Source: Promethearchaeum sp. | GTDB lineage: Archaea; Asgardarchaeota; Lokiarchaeia; Sigyniarchaeales; Promethearchaeaceae | Direction: 5' to 3' | NCBI GenBank assembly: GCA_030612265.1 | Contig: JAUWOE010000010.1 | Coordinates: 1 to 34,638, forward strand | Length of the DNA stretch: 34,638 nucleotides | Shown: in pieces, positions 18,834-28,600 of the stretch | How positions within the stretch are numbered: the first letter of the stretch is position 1 | Layout of the letters: every line of letters begins with the position of its first letter | Position numbers and translations under genes: made by a program | The notes under the pieces: generated by a model | Told to the model about the DNA's origin: nothing | The model's database searches: none | Seen by the model: only the letters and a program-made list of their open reading frames with translations

Positions 18834-19010
18834 TTAGTCTAGGACGTGGTAGTATAATTCATCGGTTTCAATTTCGGCGGATTCATCTTCAAATCGAATT
18901 AATTGGGTCGGGATTTTCTCAATGGGGGCGTATTTACCATTTTTGGTTTCTTTTAAGAATGAGATAGTAGTTTGAGTTTTTGTTTTTTTATTTTTATTTT
19001 TAGGTTTCAT
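18834..19010 (-). CDS. Small hypothetical protein (58 aa)
   Basis: I chose the ATG at 19010, preceded by TGAGAAAATTG, over a TTG at 19022 in the same frame. The protein has a Lys/Thr-rich basic N-terminus (KPKNKNKKTKTQ) and an acidic C-terminal half ending FEDESAEIETDELYYHVLD. This charge split is common in small antitoxins and adaptor peptides, but no family is recognised. It lies 56 bases downstream of the Panacea/YwgA-like gene on the same strand, so the two may form a pair. Confidence 0.5.
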   Translation of the reverse strand: MKPKNKNKKTKTQTTISFLKETKNGKYAPIEKIPTQLIRFEDESAEIETDELYYHVLD

Positions 19011-19066
19011 CAATTTTCTCAATATCCATTTTTATTTTTATTTTTTATTAAAATTTTCAATTGGAA

Positions 19067-19633
19067 TTATATATATCCGAACGAGCACATTGTGCTTAGG
19101 ATTGCATCAAAATCCTTCGAATTAATTTTCTCTCTGAGTTCTGGTTTAAACAAGGCAAATTTTTGTTCGATTTTCGATTTATATTTATTGTCTTCGAGTT
19201 GGTTGGCTATGTATGTTATTGTTGCGAGCATTTCATATAGTTCTTCATGAGAAAGTTGATGGTGATAATTTGAATCGGAAATTTTTTCATAAAATGCTTT
19301 AAAATGGTTAATCGCTTCGTTTTCAATAGGATCCAGAATATTCAGAATATTTTGAGTTTTATCTGTTCCGTTTGTTTCATCTGCTAATAATGTTGAATAA
19401 TCATTCATGTAGAATATCATATGGGCGATTTCGGAAGAGTATGGCCCATGTAGATAGAAGTTCCACTTGTATGGCAGAGTTTTTTTTGAAATTTTGGGAT
19501 TTGTCTTTCCGTGAGTGAGAAGGTAGAGTGTTTTTTGAACGATAATTCGCTTAGAAAAGTCATCGGGATAATAATCAAAGAATTTCAGCCCCAATGTGTT
19601 AATTATGATTCGGTATAGTTTGCGGTCAAGCAC
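19067..19633 (-). CDS. Panacea/YwgA-like (DUF4065-related) protein
   Basis: The 188-residue protein starts from GTG with a GATGAG site five bases upstream. The N-terminal half has the layout of the Panacea/YwgA superfamily: an early helix pair, QKTLYLL where the family has KLLYL, then YKWNFYLHGPYSSEIA, matching the conserved F-x-x-Y-x-x-GPYS/GPV motif. The C-terminal half is helical. Panacea proteins serve as antitoxin or chaperone-like partners in toxin-antitoxin and phage-related loci. This protein sits beside an ASCH-domain gene and a very small gene, which fits such a setting. The family assignment rests on the motif alone. Confidence 0.7.
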   Translation of the reverse strand: MLDRKLYRIIINTLGLKFFDYYPDDFSKRIIVQKTLYLLTHGKTNPKISKKTLPYKWNFYLHGPYSSEIAHMIFYMNDYSTLLADETNGTDKTQNILNILDPIENEAINHFKAFYEKISDSNYHHQLSHEELYEMLATITYIANQLEDNKYKSKIEQKFALFKPELREKINSKDFDAILSTMCSFGYI

Positions 19634-19636
19634 AAT

Positions 19637-19681
19637 TTCTCATCTTCATTTTCATCATCTTCATCATTTTCATCATCTTCA
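19637..19681. repeat. CATCTTCAT/CATCATTTT simple repeat
   Basis: Tandem short units of CATCAT and TTT/CTT lie immediately upstream of the Panacea-like gene. On the minus strand one frame would read acidic DDEN/DDE repeats, but it lacks a start codon, so I do not call a gene. Confidence 0.7.
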
Positions 19682-19757
19682 ATATTTTTTTATTATTTTC
19701 AATAGTTGGTTTTTTTTGGTTTTTTTTTGTAATAACGGTGTAGAGATTGACAATTTT

Positions 19758-20177
19758 TTAATTTTGTTGTTGAAACGGTTCTGAAAGATAGCAAAAGGAC
19801 TGGGGGGCGCGGAAGTTGGGATCAAGGGTCTTGGGATCAATTGGTGGTTCAAATTGGGTTAAATTTTGGATTTCTATGGCATAACCGATAGATTTATCTT
19901 TAAAGTATGCGAAAAATTCTGTTTCCGAAATTCCTGCATGGTCTTTACACTGTTTCCAGAGTTCTTTTGGGTTGTTTTTGATGATTTTGCCGTGTTGAAA
20001 TTTGGCTACGATTTTTTTTTCGGGGTGTGAGGAATAAATAAAAATGGTGGTGGTGTTTTCGGTGTTATTTTTTTTATAGATTTGTTTTCGGAATTCGTAT
20101 CTTTTTCGGCGCAGTAATATTTCTTTGACAAATTTAGGTTTGATTGAGAGCAAGATAAAAACATCCATAATAATCAA
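19758..20177 (-). CDS. ASCH/PUA-like domain protein
   Basis: The 139-residue protein opens with VFILLSIKPKFVKEILLRRKRYEFRK, the usual start of ASCH domains (LSIKPxYAxxIxxGxKxxEFR). It continues with a FIYSSHPEKKIVAKF strand, a KELWKQCKDHAGISETEFFAYF helix region, and C-terminal PQSFCYL. ASCH domains have a PUA-like fold and are thought to bind RNA or act in RNA processing and modification; in mobile and defence loci they are often found with HTH or toxin genes. Its ATG overlaps the stop of the preceding small gene (ATGA), a sign of translational coupling. The alternative start Met4 is equally possible. Confidence 0.82.
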   Translation of the reverse strand: MIIMDVFILLSIKPKFVKEILLRRKRYEFRKQIYKKNNTENTTTIFIYSSHPEKKIVAKFQHGKIIKNNPKELWKQCKDHAGISETEFFAYFKDKSIGYAIEIQNLTQFEPPIDPKTLDPNFRAPQSFCYLSEPFQQQN

Positions 20178-20392
20178 ATTGTAAAGCGCTTGCTTAGTGT
20201 TTTTTCGGATATCTTGGAAAATGTTTGAAGTTCTTTTTTTAACGCTTGGATTCTCCCATGATGGGCCTTTTCGCGGCTTTTGAAAAGTTTAAAATCGGGT
20301 TCATTCAAGCAAATATCTTTAAAGGGATTTTTATTTCGACGTTGATGTTCATTTTTCGGTTTTATCGGGGTTTTCGGGATTCCTATTGTCAT
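20174..20392 (-). CDS. Small basic hypothetical protein (72 aa)
   Basis: A 72-residue frame with a GTGAG site before the ATG. It starts 14 bases after the LRR gene stop and its own stop overlaps the ASCH start by four bases, which supports a real gene in an operon. The sequence is Lys/Arg-rich with a predicted helix KAHHGRIQALKKELQTFSK near the end. No family is recognised; it might be a nucleic-acid-binding partner of the ASCH protein. Confidence 0.6.
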   Translation of the reverse strand: MTIGIPKTPIKPKNEHQRRNKNPFKDICLNEPDFKLFKSREKAHHGRIQALKKELQTFSKISEKTLSKRFTI

Positions 20393-20406
20393 TTTTTCTC
20401 ACATAC

Positions 20407-22440
20407 TTATTTCATGATTTTAAGCCCGTTTTTGAGAAGCACGGAAAGCCTTTTATTTATTTCAGCAAGAATCGGATCGTCGGGTGGTAAATTTAGTTCG
20501 AGCTGTTCTCGTTCACGATGCCCCGCCTCCCATCCAAGTCTCCTGCGTTCGTCCTCGGTTAGGGATTTTGGGCTGTCCGCGTATTGCTGTGCGAGTTGGT
20601 AGACTGGTTTTTTGTAATAATCAAAAAGTTCCACAAGGTTTCCGTGATGGAAATTATGAAAAAGATCAGATCCTTTTGAATCAAGCCAGCCTCCTTCACC
20701 ATTTTTTAACATATCATATATTACTTGCTCGAATAGATGTTTCGGGATGTTGGAAAAGCTTCTTAGAGGTGTGTTGAGCATTTTAAATGATTGAATTAAT
20801 GGAGGTAATTTGGTAAGGGTTTGAATTTGAGTATAACTTATATCGAGTGAGCGGAGTTTATTAAGTTTGGAAAATGATTCGGGTAATTTTTCGATTTTAC
20901 AGCCAGTTAAATCCAAAATTTCGAGATTAGTGAGATTTCCGAGCCATTTAGGAACGATTGAAATCTCAGAATTTAATTCATCTTCGATAATGCAAAGTTT
21001 TTTGATTTTTTTGAGATATTGAATAATCGGGGGAAATTCTGTGAGGTCACAATCTTTAATGACAAGAGATTGGAGTTTCGGAAATTTTTCGAAGGAAATT
21101 TTTTGGATTTCGGATTCTGGGAGATATTCGAGGTAAAGCTCTTTAAGTTGGGTGAGTTTGACGATGGATTGCGGAATTTTCATGTTAATAGATTTAGCAT
21201 ATTTAGATGTATAATTGGAGATTGATAGGACTGCCAGTGATGTAAGAATGCCGAGATCTTCAGGGATAGGGAGGGCTGTTAATTGAAGTTGTGTGATTTG
21301 GCCATGAGAGATTTTTATACTATTAGTGATCCCTGCTTGTAGCGAGAAGGATTTGCAAAGTTTTTCTTCGAGTTTTCGGATAATTTCAGCATGACTTTTT
21401 AGGATAGATATGTTTTGGAATTGGGTGCAAAGATTTCTTGATTTTTTTTTATCCTCGATCTTTTTGGAGATTTGGCTAATAATGGGATCTTTGGTAGCGA
21501 GGGGAATTTTCGATTTGAGCATTTGTTGTTCTTGAACACCTCCCTCCCAAGCGAGTCTTTCCTTTTCTTCAGCAGTTAGGGAACCTGGGTTTTTGGCGTA
21601 TTGTTGTGCAAGTTGATGAGGGGATTTTTGATAGTAAAGGAAGAGATTGTCGATGTCGTTGTTTTTAAAGAGTGTTGAACCTTTTAGAGATAGGTATAAG
21701 TCAGATGGGTCTCCTCTATTTTTTTCTATGAATTTTGTGAGCAAATTTTTAGGTATATTGGAGAGTGAGCGGAGGGGATTTCCAAAAAGCGAGAGGTTTT
21801 GAAGATGAGGGAGTTTAGAAATAAAATCGGGGATAGTTTCAATTTTATTCTTAAATATATATAACTTCTTAAGGTTCAAGAGATTTTTGAAGGTTTTTGG
21901 TAGTGTTGAAATGTTGCAGAATTGGATACTGATTTCTTCAAGCGAAGTTAGTTTTCCGAGTCGTTTCGGCACAATTTGAATTGGATTTTCCCCCATTCTT
22001 AATTCTTTAAGTTTTGGGATTTTTTCGATGTTCTTTGGGACCTCGGTAAGTTTATTGCATTGAAGATTTAAAATTTCGAGTTTAGTAAAGTTTTGAAAAG
22101 GGAGATCGATGAATTCAATTTTAGTGAATGATATAGAAAGTCGAACAAGCTTAATGAGTTTGATGAAGGATGATGGAAGTGCGGTTATATTCTGGTGTCT
22201 GATGTTTAATCTTGTGAGTTGGGAGAGATTTCCGATATTTTCGGGCAGTTTGTCTGTCCTGAAAAGATTATTGTCGAATTGTCCTTTAATATCCAATCCA
22301 GTGATTTTGTGATCAATGATGCTATAATTATTTCTTTTTCCGACTAGTTTTTCAAGTTCGATGAGCACTTCGGCGTTGCTCTTAATAATTGAGGTACCGT
22401 GGTAATCGACGAGTTCTTGATTCTTTTTTGGATTTGTCAT
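20407..22440 (-). CDS. Leucine-rich-repeat protein with internal tandem duplication
   Basis: The 677-residue protein is two similar halves of about 335 residues. Each half starts with S-I-x-K-S-x-A-E followed by a helix, runs through about seven leucine-rich repeats (for example LPENIGNLSQLTRLNI and LEILDLTGCKIEKLPESFSKL, the plant/Ras-type LxxLxLxxNxIxxLPxxI class), and closes with Y-Y-x-K-x-x-x-Q-L-A-Q-Q-Y-A, then SLT(A/E)(E/D)E(K/R) and a (W)EGG/(W)EAG segment. The second half begins near base 21429. LRRs bind proteins; no GTPase, kinase or COR domain is attached. It heads an apparent operon with the 72-residue and ASCH genes, and a TATA-like element lies about 35-45 bases upstream of the start. 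Confidence 0.92.
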   Translation of the reverse strand: MTNPKKNQELVDYHGTSIIKSNAEVLIELEKLVGKRNNYSIIDHKITGLDIKGQFDNNLFRTDKLPENIGNLSQLTRLNIRHQNITALPSSFIKLIKLVRLSISFTKIEFIDLPFQNFTKLEILNLQCNKLTEVPKNIEKIPKLKELRMGENPIQIVPKRLGKLTSLEEISIQFCNISTLPKTFKNLLNLKKLYIFKNKIETIPDFISKLPHLQNLSLFGNPLRSLSNIPKNLLTKFIEKNRGDPSDLYLSLKGSTLFKNNDIDNLFLYYQKSPHQLAQQYAKNPGSLTAEEKERLAWEGGVQEQQMLKSKIPLATKDPIISQISKKIEDKKKSRNLCTQFQNISILKSHAEIIRKLEEKLCKSFSLQAGITNSIKISHGQITQLQLTALPIPEDLGILTSLAVLSISNYTSKYAKSINMKIPQSIVKLTQLKELYLEYLPESEIQKISFEKFPKLQSLVIKDCDLTEFPPIIQYLKKIKKLCIIEDELNSEISIVPKWLGNLTNLEILDLTGCKIEKLPESFSKLNKLRSLDISYTQIQTLTKLPPLIQSFKMLNTPLRSFSNIPKHLFEQVIYDMLKNGEGGWLDSKGSDLFHNFHHGNLVELFDYYKKPVYQLAQQYADSPKSLTEDERRRLGWEAGHREREQLELNLPPDDPILAEINKRLSVLLKNGLKIMK

Positions 22441-22473
22441 TTTTTAATTCACGATGCATTTATTTTCGGTTTT

Positions 22474-22486
22474 ATATATATTAGAT
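22474..22486 (-). promoter_or_regulatory. TATA-like element upstream of the LRR gene
   Basis: On the minus strand ATATATATAAAAC lies 34-46 bases before the LRR start codon, leaving room for a short leader. This fits an archaeal promoter but rests on composition and spacing. Confidence 0.4.
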
Positions 22487-22582
22487 AGGTTTTATATTAA
22501 TAAATTTAACGGATTGGATAATTGTCGGCGAATATTCTATGATCTGGTTAATCGGATGTTTTTACCTTAGGTAGTTGAAAGT

Positions 22583-22625
22583 AAAAAAAAATTATAAACA
22601 AAAAAAAATGAAAAAAGAAAAAAAA
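22583..22625 (-). terminator. Oligo-T terminator after the giant gene
   Basis: On the minus strand, three T runs of about nine or more bases occur within 45 bases, starting about 17 bases after the stop of the giant gene. Repeated U tracts are a strong archaeal termination signal. Confidence 0.65.
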
Positions 22626-22641
22626 TAGTGATTTATGGGTT

Positions 22642-25600
22642 TTATGGGACGTATTCTTGGTTGATATCCCCTTGCACGAAAGTTGTACCGTATTCGGATT
22701 GAAATTGGTCAGAATAAAAGAAAAATACCTGCGTAGGTGTCCCATCTACAATTACTGTCATAGAATATCCGGATTGCCCTGCTGTAGATGTCCTACCGAT
22801 CATCATGTAGTGATACATTTTGTTTTCAACCAACCCAGGGATTATGCAGTGGTTCACGATATCATATAATTGTAAGTCGAGTTCATAGGCGTTTTCGTAG
22901 TAATACCAGTATCCTTGTGTGTCGGCAACGAATTCCGCGGGATTTGTGGTTACGATATTAGGTTCGGTCCACGATTGTTCCGTTGGGTTCCAACCGTAGG
23001 CGCGTTGAATGTTTTTAATATGGGCACTTATTTCAGATTCAGATACACCGAATAATTCGGATGCTTCTTCAATAAAACTCTCAGCATTTAACATATATTG
23101 GATCGCTTGCTTTTTCGAGAGTTGCCCGCTGGTCTTTGATACCCCTTCTACATTAATCTCGAAATTTCCTTTCATGTATGCCTTCAAGATTTCATTCTGG
23201 GTTTTACTGGTGAGTGGTGTATATTTCCCAATGATTCTGTCTCTTTCTCTAATTATCGCTAAATCAGAGTCCTTACATACATGTTCTACTGCGATACCAA
23301 GAATGTTATACGCAACTCCCGCTTTGACATCCTTTTCGGTTAAATATGAAGTGCGAGTATAATCCAATATTTCAACCATTGATGCACCATCTAGTTTTCT
23401 GCGACCGCCTCCGTTCAGAATTAAATATGAAGTTTGAAGTATTTGATCAAAGGCGATATTGTGTTCTTGATTGGGCGTCCAATGTTCACGTGTATTTTGG
23501 TGAAATAAATGAAGTCCATAGCTGTCTACGAACCTGAGGGCGTATCTTTTTTTAATGCTTGTGTATCCCAAATATATTCTGGTATCCTCATCGGTTAACG
23601 TCCCACAATATCTGCTATTACGATCAACTTTTGCGTATGTGGTTCCGCCAATTGTTTCCTCAGAGAGTAAGAGTAGGTTCATTGCGAACTCTAATTCACC
23701 ATGTCCCCATAATCCTTTCTCTATTATTTCATATTGACTCGTTGCGGGATTGTATTTAAGGATATCGATTTTTTGATCTTCGATGATTTTGCGGGTAAGC
23801 ATTACAACTTCCGGTTGAGACAACGCTGCAAGCAATTCAGCGTCGATTCTAAGCCTTTCGTGATATCTCATTAACATGTCCATCCTAACTTCTTCTTTAA
23901 TTAAAAGATCATTGTTTACATGAACTATGGAATGAAGCATATCAGCAGCGTTAGATTGTGTGAGAATGTGATTGATGAATTCCCGCCCAGCATAACCATC
24001 CGAAGATGAATCAATAGCAGAATATTGATCTTGTAGGAAAAGATTCAGGAATGAATTTGCAGCATCGATGTCATTAATTTGATCTTGCTGTCCAATGAAC
24101 ATATCGAAGGATTGAGCGAAAAGTGCATTAAGATGGGCAGTAGCGATGAATTGCTTAATTGTCATCCCGAGTGTTTTGAGGAAATCACCAATGTCAGGGT
24201 CCATTAAACCGTCTTCATCTGTTAAAGATTCTAATTCAAAAATCTGTCCATCTTTGGGGTCGAAGCCCGTTGGGAAGAAGTTGAGCGCATAAAGAAAAAT
24301 TTCGCATTCGATCTCACCTACAAGGTATGAATCTTCAAGGCCGATTTGATTAATAAGATCATGTATCGTTTGAGCAAATTCACCAATCATCAAAAATGTT
24401 TTAAACCAGTCATTTATTTGCGCTGGTATTCCAATGATGGAGTCAAACAATGTCAAGGATGTCGGATCGCACATTCTTTCAATAATTTCTTGTTGTGCTG
24501 GGTTAATTTCTATTAATTTTTCTTGGATTTCAATGAGCATTTGTTCTGCATTTAAATTGTCGCGATATAATTCCAAGATAAATTGTCGGATATTATTCTC
24601 TTGATTCTTATTTGTGATAACTTTATCATTAAAACGAAGAGAACCAAGAAAGACTTGTTCCATGATATTCCCATATATTTCGTGCGTTGGAAATAAGTTC
24701 TTCAAACTTCTTGTTCCGGCAAGGAGAAGGTTCAATCTATTTTCACCTGAGAGTTTTCTTTTACTTGCATCCTTAAAATTCTGATGTGCATTTCTTATAT
24801 CACTATAATGTTCGAGAGCAAATTTAGTCATTAAAGCGGTTCCTTGTATGGATTCTGTTAAGAATTTTTGTGACTCTATTGGATCATTATGGATTCTATG
24901 TTTCTTTAGAAAATAGAATTCACCATCTAAGTTCGAAAATTCTTGCATAAGGCAGATTAAATCGGTTCTTTTAAAAAGGTTTAAAAGTTTATCGACATAA
25001 TGGTTTGATACAACTGGATCAATAGCAATCGCGCTAACACTTTCCGAAAAAACTTCCGCTGTCGTTAAGGAATCTGGTGTGGCCTTAATTTCAATATGCC
25101 CATCTTTATATTCTATTATATGTTGATTTACCGAATTAGGGTTGTTGAAATCCTTCGGGTAGTACGTCCTGGTAGCGCCCCCCTTTGTTATGGATACGAG
25201 TTTGACATAGTTGATCACTTTCCCTTGGGCATCGAGGCAATTAAACTCCTCCAGCATTTCCATGCTATTAAGGAAAGCATTTATTCCACCACTCCTTGTT
25301 ATGCTCGAAAACAATCTATCTGTAAATTTCTGTTTAAATTTCATATCGCTAGCCCCGGATCGTTCGGGGTGGAATTCTTTCATTGGTAGGTTTGAAAGGA
25401 TGTCGACTGTGTGTTTAAGATCGATATTGGATCCCATTTGCGTATTGATAACATGCTCAAGTGAGTTGATAAGTTTCGTGTTTCCTTTGAGTTTTTGTGT
25501 GATGTGCGCACCTTTGGCTTGACATAAAATATTGGCGATTTCAGCCATTACCTCGGTTTTCGATATTTTAGCGTTGTATTCAATCAGAACTCCTTGTTGT

Positions 25601-28600
25601 TCAAATGTATAGGTCGTTGGGTATTGATAACCTGTTAATTGTTCGTAGACGTTCAGAAAATTGCTTGTGCTATACGTGCTGATTTTATTGATATTTACAA
25701 TTGTTTCTTTACCCATACCGATGGATTCCCCTAATAAATCGGCAAATCCTTTGGAGAAACCAATCTGATATGCGCCCCACGATATCGCTTCTTCGAGAAG
25801 TGTCTCTTCCCACATTTCTTTAACCAAATCTTTAACCCATTTTACCGCACCTGCTGATCCTTGATAATTCTGCAAATATGCTGTGGGCTTTACCATTGCA
25901 GTTCCCAGATTTGAAGCCAGAACACCGATCAAAACTTGGAAAGCACTAAGTCCCAGCTGAGTGGCGAGTATTGCGGGATCTGCGGATCTGAATGCATTGA
26001 ATTCCTTCCAATAACACGAAAGGAATGCCATCTCGAGAAAATCAATCTCCTTTTGGATGGGATCGGATAAGTTTTTACCTGAATTATAGGTCGGTATCAA
26101 AAATGGTCTACCCGCCGAATCAAGCGAAAACTGGGTGGAACGGTATTGGTCTGTAGAAGTCAAATTTCCATCAATGATACTCATTTGACTCAGCCAAAAT
26201 TGTTCGTAAACGCTTCGGGCGAGTTCCCCGGAATAATCGGGAGGAAGTGGTTCAACGAGACTATTAAAAATTGATTCACCTGCATCAGCAATCCATGATA
26301 AATCATTATCAGTACCCGAACAAGCTGTGTATGATCTTCTTAACGAATCATAATCATTATCATAAGCTTCTTCTAATAATTCTATAGTTTCATCATATAA
26401 TTCCCATTTATCGAAATTTTTGATATCAGGAATATAATCATCTATATTATTTTCTATGCGATAAACATCGTACCATTTAACAACCCATTCTAAAACTGAT
26501 AAAGTGGGATTGCCTGGTGTTCCGTATATCGGGATATCGAATTCAATTATATAATGCTGTAGCGACTCATCTTCTTCTTTCCATCTTGTATCTGAATACC
26601 AGATATTTTTATCTTGAAAGATTATACCTTGATCAACATACCTAACATCATCATGGGAATTAAAATCGGTAAAAGAGCCTTTCAAAGCTTCCCATGGGTC
26701 GTAATCTTCGGGATCGGCATTCCATAAGGGGATTTCCTTCTCCATTCCCCATATTCCACACTCGCTCATCGCACTGATTAAATCGGGACGTATCCAGTAT
26801 TGATAATACATATTCGCTGCCATAACTCCGACAAAAGAGATAACCCCTGCAGTAATTCCACCCGCTGGTCCTCCGAAAAGACTTCCACCGAAAATAGCCG
26901 AACTTATCATGGCACTACCGCCCATAATTATTGCTTGAGCAATGGTATCCACCCAAAATGTTGCGGAAAAGCTATTACCTTGACCCGGTGTAAAAATATG
27001 TTCTACTTGATCGAAGTATTGGTCTTTAGAATCTGTCCAAGCAACACCCATGAGATCAGTATAATTATAAGCGAAACTCAACCAATGAAGCGGGAAGAAC
27101 TGATCCCCAGACATTCTATATAAGTTGGTGTTTGTTTGAACCCGTTCGTATCCACTTCGACAGTGATAAATGCCAATAGCCATTTGATCTTCCACCCATG
27201 ATTTTTCTGTAAAAACAAAGGCGATATCCATCTTTCCGTCGGAATTACTATCATACCAAGCGAGTACACCGTGTTCATCGCATAATAGTTCCGGTAACTC
27301 TTCATTAGATAGTGATAATTCCAAAGCATCCGTAGCATTGTATCTTGGATCTATCGGAACTTTTACATCGTATTCGAAGATAAATTCCCCTGTTATTTTG
27401 GTTCGGTTATATACGGGATTTCCACTGTTATCGAATTGTATAAAACCATTTTCATCCAGTAGGAATATATCTGGGCCACACAGATAGAAGCTGGTATTTT
27501 CGATAAGCATGTTATCATGTTCTTCGAAATCTGCCCCCTTATAATCATAGGTTTCAAAAATGTAATTGGGATTCATGTCATCCAATACCCAATCGGAATT
27601 TTCCCACCTATCTGTTCGCTCTATAACCTCCTCAAAATATCCGTCCCCATCAGCATCGACGCTGTATTTTATGCCTTGAACTCCAGGATTCCATAAAATA
27701 TCGTTCCAATGCACCAATTTTCTATCAATGATCTCCCATTGGCGGTATTCGGGTATAGCAAAGGACTGCCAAGTGTAGAAGAGTTCACCTTTATAATCGA
27801 ACATCCCATCACCGTTGGTATCGTATGAGGTTTCAATAAGTTCCCTTTTTATATTAAATACGAAATAGTTCCCTTCCTCTCCACCATAAATATTTGTATC
27901 CATTCCGTGTAGTTCGGGTTCGGTTCCTTGAATTATCAAATCTTGAATATCGATAAATATTTGATAATCCCAATAACCATCGGCCCCAAAATCCATTCTG
28001 ATGTAATCTTGAATGTTATTATCGAAATCACCCTTACCTTCACCGTCGAATTCTTCTATGATAAGGTCGTAATTGGCGTCACCATTAAAATCAAGGGAGT
28101 ATTGGTGGATCCACGTCAAATTTTCGCTAAAGATATTTCCCTCATACAGCTCTTCCCATTCATTCTCGATTTCGCTGGGGCTGTACCAATCAGTCATTCT
28201 TCGGTTAAGATTTCTATGATACTCGTCGAACTCGTAATAGTAATCCAAATCGGAGCTTGTGTAATTTTCACTTTTGTATAATTCAACCAAAGAGCAAGAA
28301 TATAAATAAAGATCCTCTTCATGGGTACCTTCAATAGTTAGGTCTTCAATGATTTCCGATTCTGTATCGAATCTTAACTCTATTTCCTTAGTGTTTGGGA
28401 TTGTAACATCCGAAAATACGGCAGGAAGTATAGGATACATATAGTCTGTATTATTTGTTCCTACAGTTAAAATTCCAGCAGAATCGGGCGTGAATAGAGC
28501 AATTCCTCCCAGAGCAAACGTGGATACAATTTCTGCGGATGCACTTTCATTGAACCTGAAATCAAATTTTATATTTTCAATCCTTTTTCCATTGATGAAA

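Noticed and set aside
19634-19720. Acidic DDEN-repeat peptide upstream of the Panacea-like gene
   Set aside because: The frame has no start codon and is explained by the simple CATCAT-type repeat.
27078-27338. 86-codon frame overlapping the giant gene
   Set aside because: It lies in another frame of the same strand, within continuous coding sequence, and has no independent support.
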